From Myrmaecium sp. VS I D KN 1 (lineage: Eukaryota > Ascomycota > Dothideomycetes > Valsariales > Valsariaceae), in contig JADQAV010000044.1 of assembly GCA_019775845.1 (NCBI GenBank), positions 248,001 through 312,000 on the forward strand: a DNA stretch of 64,000 bases. The letters run 5' to 3'. Position numbers and translations under genes: made by a program. Of the stretch, positions 10,678-25,139 are shown piece by piece (within the stretch, counting starts at the first letter, position 1; each line of letters starts with the position of its first letter). Below the pieces are notes generated by a model that saw only the letters and a list, made by a program, of their open reading frames with translations, was not told where the DNA came from and did not search any database.

Positions 10678-11880
10678 GTGTATGTAGATTTATTGATGTG
10701 AAAGGGACGGGAAGGAGGCTGGATCGCGAGTCTGATGCTCGCGTGAAACGTCGACGGCGAATGAGGATGGACCACAATTGAACCTGATCTGTTGATAAGT
10801 ATTGGCAGAGGATTCACACCTGATCGAGAGAGGTGGAAAAGGAGGAGAACAATTGAAGAGCAAAAGGATTCCTGGATTCACCTCGCAAACAAGAGGAAGA
10901 GGATGCAATCTTATATACCACAATCCTTCCATCCTCGCATCTCCCACCCTCTCACATTATCCCATCACATCCATCCAATCCACAGTCCACAATCCATCCT
11001 CCATCCATCGCCCCATCCTTCGCCCATCCGCCATCCATCCTTTCACCAAACAAAAACCCGCAACGCAACCTGGACCCGCGCCAGCTCATTCATCCTCCAA
11101 ACACCCACCCTCCCCAGGCCCCGCTTTCGTCATGGAGGAGAGAGAGAGAGGAAGAGGCAGTGCCGACGAGAAACTCAAAACGCATGGACACGGGGGTCAT
11201 TGGCCCCCAACCCAACCTGGTTTTTTTTATCCACTCAGACGGACACCCCACCCCTCTCGCAAAGGATTCCGAAAGGAATGGGATGGATGGATCATCCCCA
11301 CACCCTCACGAAGCTCGGGAAAAAGTGGGAGCGATAATCAAGCTTTTTTGCCAGGAAAGGGAAAAGATGAAACGATGATCCTTTTCGTCGGGGATAGGTA
11401 GAGAGAACACCAACACCACGGTAGAATCTCAGTGAGATAGGAGGAGGATTCTCTACGTATTCGATCAATAAGCCAATGGATATACCTGCAAACCCCTCGT
11501 CGTATATCATATCACATGTCGACGCTCAGTAACCATCCATCTCCCTCCCAACCCTCTCCCAAGTAGAGAGAAAGGTAGGAATACAAAGTACGCAGGACCC
11601 CAAGATGCAACACCTACCCCTCCCCTCTCAGCCTAGCCGAACCGCCCCCCTGCCGATCCGCTAAGCACTCACGGCACTGTACAACCACCGCGCTAAACCA
11701 CATACGGCATGCACCGCGAAGCAGAACCCACCCCCAAACCCAACCTACCGGGCACTATCTACATCTTTACTCCCAGCGGTGAGACGTGAGAACCGGACAC
11801 GGGGATCCGTCTGATTGATAGAGGGCGAGATAACAAGCCACAAACCAGACAGATGGATTCCTAATGTACTACGGCACAGC

Positions 11881-11903
11881 CTCTCTCTCTCTCTCTCTCT
11901 CTC
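11881..11903. repeat. (CT)n microsatellite
   Basis: This is an uninterrupted CT dinucleotide run of about 11 units in a non-coding spacer. Confidence 0.95.
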
Positions 11904-12060
11904 GCCAGGTGTGAGGGTTTTAGAAGTCTCGGTTCGCATGTGGCTTGTGGCTTTTGCAGTCTCGCTTCTTTTCTTTACCCCGTTTCGGAGGGGGGATGAT
12001 GCGATGGGAGAGATGGAGATGAAGAAGCGTAACTATGTGAGTGTTTTCCGTTCGCTGGGT

Positions 12061-12096
12061 GTGGTGGTGGTGGTGGTGGTGGTGGTGGTGGTGGTC
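12061..12096. repeat. (GTG)n microsatellite
   Basis: About 12 uninterrupted GTG units lie in a non-coding spacer. Confidence 0.95.
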
Positions 12097-12533
12097 TTCA
12101 CATGTCATCATTTTATAGCCACTGTCACCGTCACAGCCTCTCTCATACCTTCTTCTCCTTTTGAGGGCAAGACCCGCGAGGAGGCGGAAAGGGAGAACGA
12201 GGCTATGGCCCATCCCGACTTCTTCTTCCTCTTCCTCCTTTCTTTCGATGTCTTCCCCGTTTCCCTATCATCTTCCACCCATCATCGTCCCACGAACCAA
12301 ACCGTCCCAGTCCCGGAGTTGCCGTCTCGATGGAGTTCGGTGGATGAGATGATGCGTACACGATCACGGGAAACATATACACATAGGTAAATGTAATAGG
12401 GGTTCGATTCATCATGATTGCTCTCTTTTTATCTCTTTCTTCGCGGTGAAATCAGGACTGCACGACGAGAATTGACGGTACGAGAAGCAAGGGATTTGGG
12501 CTAGAATATCAAGATGACCCGGCTTAGCGCCAG

Positions 12534-12640
12534 GAAGAAGGAGAAGAAGAAGAAAAAGAAGAGAAAGAAGAAGAAGAAGAGAAAAGAAGAAGAAAAGAGA
12601 AAAAGAGGAAGAAAAGAGAAAAAGAAGCCGGAGAAAAGGA
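12534..12640. repeat. Imperfect GAA/GAAAA purine tract
   Basis: About 100 bases are almost pure purine on the plus strand (AAGAAGGAGAAGAAG type), downstream of stu1. The tract may lie in or beyond the stu1 3' end. Confidence 0.8.
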
Positions 12641-13052
12641 GAACTGGCAGGATAAACTGAATAGAAAAGATAATACAATACAAGAACACGAGACCAAAAC
12701 ACCTCATTGCCCCTCCACGCCACCATCCCAATTGGATATCAAGAGGGGAAAGGCTGGTCAAATAATTCCTCCTTTTTTTTGGGTGAAAAAAAAAAAAAAG
12801 AAAAAGAAAACTCCCTTCCCCCCTCCCTTGACGTCCTCAGCCACTCCATTCGCCAAGTGTGATTGAGCCAATGTCCGCCCAAAGTGTCCCCTCCCCAATA
12901 CGCACAAACGCACTGCTCCAAGGGAAGAAGAAAAAAAGGTAGAAGGAAAACCCAGAAACCGTGAACAACAAAAAGCCAACAAGAGGAAGGAAGCTTAAGA
13001 AAGCCAACCAAGAGAAAAGGGGAATCGAAAAAGCGAGGCCATAAAAAAAACC

Positions 13053-16000
13053 TCAACCCTGCACCCGCGCCCTCCTGGCCAGGTAATACGTCACCAAACT
13101 CTTCCCGCCCTCGCTCAACCCACCTTCCCCACCAACCATCTCCCAAAACGCCCGCTCGCCCACGCGCTCATGCAGCCGAAGACAAAACTCCAGCCCACCC
13201 TTCCGCACATCCGGGTCCGTATCAGCCAGCGCCCGGACCGCGACCGCCGCCAGACGGCCCTCCACCCCGTCGCCCTCAGGCAGGACCACCTTACCGCTCT
13301 CCACCAGCCGGGCCAGCGCCGCCAAGCCCGCGGTGAGAGTCGGATTCGCCGCCGCGCCCTCCAGACGGCCCGCAAACCCCTCGTCCACGAGCCCGAGCAC
13401 GCTCTCAAGACACGCGCCGCCCTGACCCGCCGCGATGCCGCTCCGCACGACCTCCTCCGTCATCCGCTCGAGCTCCAAGGCGAGGTGGGGCGCGCCCTCG
13501 CAGCCGCGGCGGGCGCGGAGCACGCTCGCGAGCGCGCGCGGCAGCGCGTGCTTGACCTCCGCCTCCGCCCCCGGCCGGCGCGTCGTCAGCATCACCCGCA
13601 GCGTCCCGAGCGCCTGCGTCTTCAGCCCGACCGCCTTGACCCCCGGCCCCGCCGTCAGCGCCTCCACCGGCGTCTCGAGGAAGACCAGCAGCCCCACCAG
13701 CAGCTCCGCGAACCGCTGCCGCTGGCCTTCCGGCGTATCGCCCCAGTTCTCCGCCACCGGGCTCTTGACGATGTCCTGCAGTCGGCGGAAGCCGTGCACG
13801 TCCAGCGTCTTCTCCCGGATCCGGTCGATCCCGCTGGTCAGCAGCCGGCGCGACTTGAGCACCTCTCCACGGTCCGGCACGGCTTGCTGCTGCTGCTGTT
13901 GTTGCGACTCCGGGTCCGGGGTGGAAACCTTGCGCGGCAGCTCGGCGCTGCTGTTGCCTTCAATAACGGTGTGCGACGCGTCCTCGCCTTCAAAGCTACT
14001 GCGGTCGGCGTTGTTCTTGCTGAGAGGTAACTCTTCCAGCACCGGCTTGTCCGGCTGCTCCGTGGTCCGAGCGTCCTCATCCGCCACAGGATCCTCGTAG
14101 ACTTGCACCCCTTCGCCCGACGGGAAGTCATGCTCGTCCTTCTGCAGACGGTCCACCGCCCGGGCGCGCGGCGTCATCGGAGCCGCTTGCCTGTTGTAGC
14201 CATTCACCTGATGCGGGCTGGCATATTGTTTGGGTGGACTCTTGACCGGCGTGGGACCCTTGGGTAGGTCGATATTCGGAATGACCATGGTGAAACCTTC
14301 GTCCTCTTCCACCGTAGGCGCGTCATTTTGCCTCGCAACGCTGCCGGCAGTCCACTGGCTGAAAGACATGACGTTGGCCGGAGCCTCTTCGTTCAGTTTG
14401 CTTGGCGGCAAGACCATGGTCAGATCCTCCGCCTTGGATGGGCTGGCGGCAGGACTTGCGCGGCTAACGGCACTGCCGGAGCTGGCGTTCTTTTTGTGCG
14501 ACATCTGATCTACTCGCGATTTCGTTTTGCTTGGACTGTATGAAGGACTGGAGGGTGCCGGGGTCTTCGGCCGCCCCGGTCCTTTGGAGGCAACTGGCTT
14601 CCTCGTGGTGGTTTCTCTGTTCGGGGTTTGGCGGGGTGGACTGTCGGCTGGTGTTGCAGGTTTCAAGGCCCTCTGTCGTGCCGCATACGGGTCGGCTGTG
14701 GCAGGCCGGGGGGCTTCTCTCCTCGGTCTCCGAATTGGGCCTGACATCAGTGAACCAGTGCCGGTAGTCTTGACGGTGCTTGTTGTAGTACCACCGGGGC
14801 GGGCAGTCTGCGAGGTCGACAGCCCTGACGGTCCACGTGCACTGGCCGTCGCAGTCGAGGGCTTTTGAGGAGAGCTGAAGCTTGATTGGGCGGAGTTGGG
14901 TCGATCCGGCAGACGCCTGGCGGCGAGCTGCTTCTTTTGAAGCGCGATGGTCTCCTTCAAGGACCTGCTTGAACCGCCGGGGCCTCTCGATTTGCTCAGC
15001 GAGCTGGCATGGCTCACCTGTGAGGTGGCAAGAGAGACATTTGGGTTGCTCGGGTCAGATTCCACACGCTGCCGTGTTTTATCGTCAAGGCCGTTCAGGA
15101 TACTTTTGAAAGTTAGCTTCAAGTAGGGGTAGTATTACTGGCGAGCAAGCACTTACATTTCCGCTCGCTGCGGCCAGAGAGAAGCAAATGCCCAGAAGGT
15201 TGACCGTGAGCCTTCCTTGACTTTCGGGTTGGGGTCTTCGATACCTCTCTTCACGCATTTCTCGATCAGGTCAAGACCGCCGGAGTGCTCCAGTTGGGAT
15301 TTGTGAGAGGCGTGCTTGCGAATCAGCGTCTTGAGCCAGGTCGTAGCGTAGACGCGAGGCTGAACGTTCTTGTCTTGGCACGCGAACCAAACGTGTTGCA
15401 TCAGCCGCTGACTGTACGAAACATGGCCGAAGATAGTGTCCACAGTCTGGTTGCCGTTTTGCGAAGCGATGGATTTGGTTGCGCCACTCATCTTGATGAA
15501 GTTTTGCAGGAGGATCTCGCACATCGGGTCCATGCCAGGACCAACGGTCCGAGCAAGCTCTTGGATAAACTGGCAGCCGTTGGTGGACATGGTCGTTCGC
15601 AGAGAGTTGGCAACCTTAAGGACGCCATCCAGCATATTCTTGATGTCGGCGAGGAAGACGGCCTGGTAGTCGACCGGGGCATTTCCGCGGGTCAGACGCC
15701 GTAACTTAGTCACGCTCTTATCTCGGAGCAACCAGTTTTGCTCGGTTTCTCTGCCCTCGAAATGCGGTTGCATTTCACGGAATATCTCCTCCAGCTCGCG
15801 CTGACTGTGTACGTATAAAGGCTCCATGACGACGATGTCGGTGGGCGGAGGTGCTTCGCCCAGCACGCTCTCCGCAAAGCCGGTGTCGGGTTGGAGGTGG
15901 CTGGCGGGCGCGGGCGCAACCGAGATAGTCGAGGATTTCAGGTCGGGCTCAGTGGATCCAAACGTGCTGATGCCGAGCTGGGAGATGATATGGGATGCGA

Positions 16001-16755
16001 TCGAGGATCGGACGCTGTACTTGGTCAGCTGCTTCTTGAGGTCGGCCTTGGCGCGGTCGGGTGCGTTTCTGTGTGGAAGGTCAGCGAGGAGATTTTGCCG
16101 CCGTGTTCAGCGCGGGAAGGCGCACCTGAAGAGCTCGACGACCGCGTGTTTCGCGACGTCGCGGACGGCACCATCTGCATCCTCGAGGTTCGCCACCAGG
16201 TTTGGGACGAACCCACGGAATTGCAGGCCTTTGTCTTGGTGCATCTGCATACTGGTGTCAGCGGAGCGTACTTGGGAGGAAGTATGAGAGACTGACCCTC
16301 ACTATCCACAGCATCGCAGACTCCTTCGCTCTGGGATTGGTCCCGATGAGCGAGTGGTCGCGAATGATGCGCTCCACGTCTCGGTCGCACACCGACCACA
16401 GCTCCATGAGCAGTTGCGAAGCGGCGTCGCGGGACTTCTCCCGCTGGTCCCCCAACCGCTCAGCGAGTATCGGCAGCAGTCTTCCTGAATGCGACTGGGT
16501 GACATGGTTCTGGTCCTGTAGGTTTAAGCGCCGGATGAGGTGGGCGAGCGCGGAGAAGCCGGTTTGCACGAGCGCGGGCGATGTCTGCGAGGCGATGGCG
16601 AGGCGAATGCACTCGAAGATGGCGGGCTGGGCCTCGTCGGGCACCCGCTCATGCTTGATTTTGGCCTTGAGGTTGTTGAACTGATTGAGCTTGACGTCGA
16701 CGGAGGCGGAGGACTTCTTGAGGAGGGCGAGCAGGGTCGCAGCTTGGTCCTCCAT
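13053..16755 (-). CDS. stu1: Stu1, CLASP-family microtubule-associated protein
   Basis: CLASP proteins bind plus ends and the spindle midzone and rescue or stabilise microtubules. Exons in coding order are 16755-16297, 16244-16126, 16068-15157 and 15102-13053, giving 1179 aa, the usual size for fungal Stu1. The N-terminal TOG/HEAT-like domain is clear: LLALLKKSS at the start, NPRAKESAMLWIVR (end of exon 1), LVANLEDADGAVRDVAKHAV and NAPDRAKADLKKQLTKYSVR (exons 2-3). A second TOG domain (about 270-500) contains EPLYVHSQRELEEIFREM and the conserved WPQRAE end of exon 3. The middle (about 510-900) is Ser/Pro/basic-rich and disordered, a known microtubule-binding type of region. A short Gln run (QQQQQQQ) and a C-terminal helical domain follow. 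All exon phases join correctly. The third intron's acceptor is the least certain, because its CTAAC branch site lies only about 8 bases away. Confidence 0.93.
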
Positions 16756-17352
16756 GGTGGAGGTTCGTGACGGACGGGCGCGGCAAAATGATGGGTGTTG
16801 CTCTGGTCGCTGGGTGAGTGCGCGCGGTGAGGTGCAGGGTGGTGTGTGAGCTCGTCGATCGAAGTCGGTCGAAGTCAGCGATGGTGGAGAAGATTGGGAA
16901 GTGCGCAGTGATGTCGGTTGTTTGGGATAAACACTGCCAAGGCCAGCCGCCTATCGGACGGATTCGATTGCGACCGGGCCGGGTTGCTGTGCGCGGCTGA
17001 ATTCACGGCGGGAAAGTGAGACCGAATACTCATTGTAAGTACAACCTGGGGAGGTATTGCATCACCGAAGTACCTTTCATGTTCTTCTTGCCTGTATATG
17101 TCAAAGTATGTATCTGTATGTACCTCAACAGTGGTACATTAGTACCTGTGATGCAACCTTAAAAGAGAGGCATCGAACGGTTCTCTGTCCGACTGCAGTT
17201 TAAGCGCGCCCCATCGCTGTCCGACCCCACCATGAGGCTGCCACGGCTGCCTTGTCACCACCGCCGTATATAAGGAGGTCCGTACTTACTACTCACTCAA
17301 AACTCCATATACCACCAGTATCTCTCTCTTCCTCCCTCTCTAAAATTCCCCA
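16756..17352. promoter_or_regulatory. Divergent promoter region, stu1 / BSP-type gene
   Basis: The 597 bases between two divergent starts hold no gene. The only clear element is the TATA box at 17267 serving the right-hand gene; I see no TATA box on the stu1 side, as is usual for a constitutive gene. Confidence 0.6.
17267..17273 (+). promoter_or_regulatory. TATA box of the BSP-type gene
   Basis: TATATAA ends 80 bases before the ATG at 17353. Confidence 0.6.
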
Positions 17353-18279
17353 ATGCCTTCTCCTCTCACTCCCACATACTTCCAAACCGCCCTGCCAATG
17401 TCTCCCGCCAACACCGCCAACGACCAGGCCGTCACCAGCAGCAGCACCCGCACCACCAGCACCCCACCTCCCTCCCTCTCCCCTCCCAAACCGCCCTACA
17501 CAGCCAAACTCCGCCTCAAAATCGACGACCTCCGCGACCCCGGCAGCGCCCTCTTCCTCCAACACATCAACCCCACCACCGACCTCCAAGACGCCATCGA
17601 CCTCGTCCTCACGCACCTCTACCAACCCCACTCCCCCTCCGAACTCCAAGCCAACAACCACAACAACAACCCCTACCACATCCCCCCCACCCGCTCCCTA
17701 ACCCTGCACCTGCACTCCTTCCCAGGCATCGCCTACACAACCGGCTACCCCCTCGATCCCACCCAGCACAAGCAACTCCACCTCTCCACCACCTACCCCC
17801 CCACCATCCATCCGCCTCCCTCCCGCCTCCGCCCCGAACTCCTCGGCGTCCTCCTCCACGAGACCGTGCACGCCTACCAGCACACCCGGCCCCGCACCCC
17901 GGGCGGCCTCATCGAAGGCATCGCCGACTGGGTGCGCCTGCGCGCCGGGCGCGCGCCACCGCATTGGTCGTCGCGACGTCCGGCGTCCCCGGGCGGGGCG
18001 TGGGATGCGGGGTATGAGCGGACGGCGTGGTTTTTGGAGTGGCTGGAGGGGAAGGTGGGAACGGGGTTGGTCAGGAGGGTGAATGAGGCGTTGAGGGTGA
18101 GGGAGGAAGAAGAAGAGGGGGAGGGAGCGCCGTATGAGGAGGGGGTGTTTTGGAGGAGTCTGACGGGGAGGGAGGTAGGCGAGTGGTGGGCGGAGTATCA
18201 GGAGGAGTTGGCGAAGGGGGGTGAGGGTGAGGAGGAGGAGGAGGAGGCGCGGCCGGCGCGGCCGACGCATGCGGTGTAG
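17353..18279 (+). CDS. BSP-family protein (plant basic secretory protein type), putative metallopeptidase, 308 aa
   Basis: This single-exon gene belongs to the plant basic secretory protein (BSP, PF04450) family, thought to be zinc metallopeptidases. The signature is plain: LLHETVHAYQ at about 167-176 contains HExxH (H169, E170, H173), followed by GGLIEGIADWVRLRAG at 184-199, the family's conserved second block. The domain runs from about residue 50 to 285. The N-terminus is Pro/Ser/Thr-rich with no signal peptide, so the product is probably intracellular unless another start is used. The C-terminus carries acidic runs (EEEEEGEG, GEEEEEEA). It has a TATA box, unlike its divergent neighbour stu1, suggesting regulated expression. 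Peptidase activity is inferred from the motif; fungal members have no firmly established substrate that I know of. Confidence 0.85.
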   Translation: MPSPLTPTYFQTALPMSPANTANDQAVTSSSTRTTSTPPPSLSPPKPPYTAKLRLKIDDLRDPGSALFLQHINPTTDLQDAIDLVLTHLYQPHSPSELQANNHNNNPYHIPPTRSLTLHLHSFPGIAYTTGYPLDPTQHKQLHLSTTYPPTIHPPPSRLRPELLGVLLHETVHAYQHTRPRTPGGLIEGIADWVRLRAGRAPPHWSSRRPASPGGAWDAGYERTAWFLEWLEGKVGTGLVRRVNEALRVREEEEEGEGAPYEEGVFWRSLTGREVGEWWAEYQEELAKGGEGEEEEEEARPARPTHAV

Positions 18280-18653
18280 GGAGGTGTTGTGAGGGAGGTG
18301 GATGTTTTGTTGATTGTTAGACGGCGGTATAGATATAGAAGAGAGCATTTTTAGCGTTTGCTTAGACTTTGCAGATGAGGATAGAGGATAGATGTCAGAT
18401 GTAAGAACGAATTCCAGGATAGATAGGATATATAAACCGAAGCCCTCCGCACCAGGGAGGACCAGAAGATGAAGAAAGACCCTCTCTCATCTCTCAACCG
18501 TGACGTACAGTATCATCAAACCAGCAGAAAAGAAAAACACCATGCAAGCCCTAACATATCTCATCTCAACATGTACTCCACCCAAAGAAAGGAGAAAGAT
18601 GCCCCTAACAACCCAAGAAAACCCCCCAAAGAAACCCCCCACACGCTCCAGAT
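18280..18653. other. Short convergent spacer
   Basis: These 374 bases lie between the convergent BSP-type and mcm3 genes. I see nothing beyond their 3' regions. Confidence 0.7.
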
Positions 18654-21516
<2,863 letters not shown>

Positions 21517-22583
21517 GACGATAGGGTTCAAGCGCTCAAGGAGGCGCTATCCGGATTGCCTGGAGGAGATATGAGATACTCAAGTATCCGTTTGGTTGCG
21601 TGGAGCGTAAAGATTCGGTGGAGAGGCTTGTCCGGTGCGCAATGAGGACGGAGTTGTGTATATCGGACGGAGGTTTGAGGAGTGGAGCATTTTGTCGCGC
21701 AAGCAACGCGAAGGCGGCGTCTAGCGCGACTGGCACTAATACTTCACCCATTCTCGGTTTAGTTTGGGTTCCCCGGCAACCATCCACGATCCACCACCTG
21801 CCAAATCCATATCCACCAGGACTATGATAACTTTGGCTTCATCCGAGCTAGTTCTCCACGACGGGAAATACTGCTACAATATCGACTACAGCAACGGAGG
21901 TAGATACCGTATGCCAAGTGAGGACAAGCACAAACTACCATAACGCTCATGACACCAGGGCCTCAGATTCTCCAGATATTCCTCTCTTTTCTTTTCATTA
22001 GTCTTCATCACCTTCCATCTCTCTGTAAACACTTCATGGTCTTCCATTCTCCAGTCAATGGTCTTGAGATTGTTCTCTTTGTATAGCAAAACTCCAAAAC
22101 TATTCTTCCATCCTCTGTCCTTTTCATCAATTACCTATACTTGGAGTACGAGTGCAAAGCCAATGGCAAAAAAAGGAGTAGGTTCTGCTAAATCCAGCTG
22201 CTTACCGACAACATGATGTTTGTGAAGGCCGTTGTGGTTGTGACCCGTTGAGTGAATACGGATGATACATGCTGGCCGACTGAAGCCTTCGAAAAATTCC
22301 ACTGGTTTTGACCGCTCCGGCGCATGACCGACTATCTCATGGTGTCAGGCATGTTTTTCGGGGACATCCACTCCACCACCACCAGGAAACGACGACCTTC
22401 GCAAAGGCTCAGATAGGGCATCCCGACAGGGGTGCTGCTCACGATCATACCCATAAGCCTTCGTCCTTTGCGTCGGCTCTCTGCTTCAACGTCTTGAAAC
22501 GACAGTTGGATAATGTAAGTCAACATCTTCCCGCAACCCAGACAACAAATTTAATCAGCTCACACACAGACATCACACCAGCC
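21517..22583. other. Divergent spacer, mcm3 / membrane protein gene
   Basis: About 1.07 kb without a supported gene. It contains a possible cell-cycle element cluster about 180-215 bases before the mcm3 start. Confidence 0.6.
21695..21729 (-). promoter_or_regulatory. Candidate MBF/E2F-like cluster before mcm3
   Basis: Three CGCG-centred words, TCGCGC (21695), AACGCGAA (21705) and GCGCGA (21724), lie within 35 bases, about 180-215 bases upstream of the mcm3 ATG. MCM genes in fungi are classic targets of MBF, whose core is ACGCG. None is a full ACGCGT, so the call is tentative. Confidence 0.35.
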
Positions 22584-23168
22584 ATGTACCTCACCAGCCG
22601 CAACGGCGTCCTCCTCGCCCTCGGCATCTGCGGCGCCATCATCCTCTGCATCGCCGCCTTCTGCTGCCGCACGATCGCCCGCGCCGCATACCAAATCGTC
22701 AAGCGCGACGACGTCGAACTCGCCCAGACGGCCACCCCCGCTCCTCCGCCAGAAGCCCCCGGCGCCGACACGTCCCCGAAGAAATCCCAATCCGGCTCCG
22801 CCCACGCGAGCAAGAAGAGCGCCAAGTCGCATTCCCCGTCGAAGAAATCGGCTGGTGGCTCGCAGAAGCCGGGTTCCGAGGCGGATAAGGCCCAATCTCA
22901 GAAGTCAGCGAGTAACAAGGCAGCGTCTTCGTCTGCGAAGCGCTCGCAGGGCTCGAAGAAATCGCGCGATAGGTCGAAAGCTGCGACGGTGCAGGCCAGC
23001 GTGAAATCGCAGAAGAGCGCTGTCGCGAGCATGCGTTGGAATGTGACGCAAGAAGGCAATGGCGGTGCGCATGGTGCGCGGTCATCGAGCAAGAAGTCCG
23101 GTTCGCCGTCGAAGAAGTCAAAGACGGCGTCGGGGAAGTCTGGTACTACGTCTTCGTCGGCTTGGTGA
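22584..23168 (+). CDS. Small single-pass membrane protein with Lys/Ser-rich tail, 194 aa
   Basis: I do not recognise a named family. From the ATG at 22584 the protein starts MYLTSRNG and has one strong membrane helix at about 8-27 (GVLLALGICGAIILCIAAFC), which could also act as a signal anchor. The rest is disordered, rich in Ser, Lys, Ala and Gly, with repeated SKKS and SPSKKS words and no predicted fold. Such tails are often phosphorylated, but no specific partner can be inferred. A longer frame upstream lacks an ATG, so the start given is preferred. Codon use shifts towards C-ending codons at the given start, supporting it. It is divergent from mcm3 and convergent with the rhodanese gene. 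Confidence 0.55.
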   Translation: MYLTSRNGVLLALGICGAIILCIAAFCCRTIARAAYQIVKRDDVELAQTATPAPPPEAPGADTSPKKSQSGSAHASKKSAKSHSPSKKSAGGSQKPGSEADKAQSQKSASNKAASSSAKRSQGSKKSRDRSKAATVQASVKSQKSAVASMRWNVTQEGNGGAHGARSSSKKSGSPSKKSKTASGKSGTTSSSAW

Positions 23169-23924
23169 TGGTCTTTCGCGATTATCTGAGTCGTTCTGGT
23201 ATACGCGTGCGATTGAGGGTGTACCTGAGCCCTTGCAACTGCGTTCACAGTATTTCGGACGGGGATTGTGTTTTTTCCCGGGAAGCTGAGGTCCAGGATT
23301 CATATGAGGCTGCGCACTACCCATTCTCTTGGGTTCTTCATGTCTAGAGACCTCTCACTATACGTTTGCACCTTTTCCAGCCTCGTTCCATCCTGTAGCA
23401 CCTTCAAGGAAAAAGCCCTCCTACCCGTTAACTTGCACACAATAGAGACGCTGCTTTTTCGATCGACTATAATTGAATAGAAAACAAAATCGTCACCGTG
23501 CCTACAATATGACCACATCATCCATTTAATTCCGGATAAGAGGCATTTCATTGACATGAATTTCCCACGGCATGAGAGATTACCTAGTACGTACCAGACT
23601 GACAATCTGCATAAAGTCCGATCTTCCTGTCCGTATACCCCTGCAGGAAACAAGGACCGGATCATTCTTTTGGTTTCTCCTCCAAGTAGGGTGTTTAATC
23701 CTCCGAATGAGTCCGCCGAGACGTCGTAGATGTACCTGGACGGCCACGCAGTTCATCACTCCCATCGCGTAAGATATACTCAGCAAAAGCCCGGAGACAA
23801 AACAAATGACCGAGAGGACATGGATGAGGTGCGCGTGAAAACGACCTCGTCTCAAGATATCAATACAACCGCCAAAGAAAAGCCGAGGGACGAACAAAGA
23901 AAAACCCCCCTACCGACACCCCCC
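23169..23924. other. Convergent spacer
   Basis: About 760 bases between convergent genes. I see no supported gene or repeat. Confidence 0.6.
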
Positions 23925-24658
23925 TCACAATGCCGACTCCCCACTCGTCGGATCCTCCCTCACACTCTCGCTCGTCGGTCTCTTACTCGTCTCCCCCCCA
24001 TTCTTCACCCAATCCAGCCAGCTCCCAGGGTACTCCGCCACGCGCTCATAGCCCGCCTGACGCGCGAGCTGGGCCGCGGCGCGACTGCGCACGCCCGCCT
24101 TGCAGTACATCACGAGATCCTGATGCGGCCCGGGCCGCGTGAACCCGAACCGCTCCTCGAACTCCTCCGGAGGCAGGAAGAAAGCGTCCGGCTGCGAGGC
24201 GATGGGTATGTTGATCGCGGTGGGGATGAAGCCGGCTTCGTATTCGGCGGGTTCGCGGACGTCTGTTGGTGGGGGCGAAGAGGGTTAGCTTTTCTGCGAG
24301 CAGAGAGAAAGTGTGTATGGGTATGTGTGAAGGGAACGGCGACCATACCGATCAAAATCTTTCCCGGTCCCGGGTCCCGGATGATCTTCTCCACGGCCTG
24401 GTAGTCGTATACCGTCCGCTGCTGCTCCTCCTCCTCCGCCGCCGGGGTCGTGGAGTACCGCCGCTGTTGGCTGCTCGTCAACGCATCGTGACGACGGACC
24501 TGCGGACGCAGCGCCGCGGCTCCGTACGGACGGCCGAGCGAGCTTAGCGGCCTGATTGCTGTCGTCGCCGTCACGCGGGAGACTCGGGCGGGCACGGCGA
24601 GGCGGGTTCGCGCGATGCTGCTGCGGAGGAGCGGGAGAGTGCGTGGGGCGGCGGACAT
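23925..24658 (-). CDS. Rhodanese-domain sulfurtransferase, probably mitochondrial, 215 aa
   Basis: Rhodanese domains transfer sulfane sulfur through an active-site cysteine persulfide. Exons are 24658-24349 and 24262-23925. The first about 60 residues are rich in Arg, Ser, Ala and Leu with almost no acidic residues, ending in QRRYSTTP, a typical mitochondrial presequence. The single rhodanese domain (about 80-195) starts YDYQAVEKII, has DVREPAEYEAGFIPTAINIP, and ends in the active loop YCKAGVRSRAAA with catalytic Cys157. The layout matches yeast Rdl2/Aim42-type single-domain proteins. The C-terminus is a Ser/Glu/Thr-rich tail. The intron is 86 bases with canonical ends and splits an Asp codon in phase. 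The physiological sulfur donor and acceptor cannot be read from sequence. Confidence 0.88.
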
Positions 24659-25139
24659 GATGTTGAGTTGTTGTGAGGTTGTTGTGCTTCGTGTAGTCCT
24701 TTTGTATCGTGACTCTTTAGACGGGGAGTATACAGCTTGAGTGTCGGGAAATCAGTGGTATGGTGTTTAGGAGCGAGGTCACTGTTTGCTGCTGTTGCCG
24801 TGCTGAGCTCCGAGAAGCTTGACCGTCGCAAGAACGTCACTGGAGAACGCGGGGTCCGTGCGACATCTTTTTGATCCTCGCCTGAAAATAAGGCAACATT
24901 TGTCCTAATACCAGTCTTGCATCCATCTACGGAGGTCCTCAAGACACCGGCTATTCTCATACGCAAATTCTAGGGGAATAATCTCTTATTTTGATATGCT
25001 CGAAACCCGCGTCCATGCTATGGAGAGAAATCTATCCACACTTTCCCCTTCAACAAGCCCACAACAGAATACTCCACTGATCTACTGTACATATGGATCA
25101 CCAAGCAAAAACACAAAGAAGCCCAGCCAACCACCCACC
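24659..25139. other. Spacer between the rhodanese gene and ctk2
   Basis: These 481 bases must hold the rhodanese promoter and the ctk2 3' end. I see no other feature. Confidence 0.6.

Larger units (their letters stand above)
10678..13052. other. Long spacer with microsatellites
   Basis: No supported gene. It should hold the promoter of the 583-aa protein gene and the 3' region of stu1. Simple repeats include (CT)n at 11881-11903, (GTG)n at about 12061-12096 and an AAG-rich purine tract at about 12534-12640. Frames over these repeats (for example 11815-12390) are low-complexity and not credible genes. Confidence 0.6.

Noticed and set aside
12396-12420. tRNA B-box-like word GGTTCGATTC
   Set aside because: No A box, acceptor stem or cloverleaf arms could be placed around it.
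13170-14030. 286-codon frame antisense to stu1
   Set aside because: It overlaps the stu1 C-terminal exon completely, and its Arg/Gln/Pro-rich composition is what reversed GC-rich coding sequence gives.
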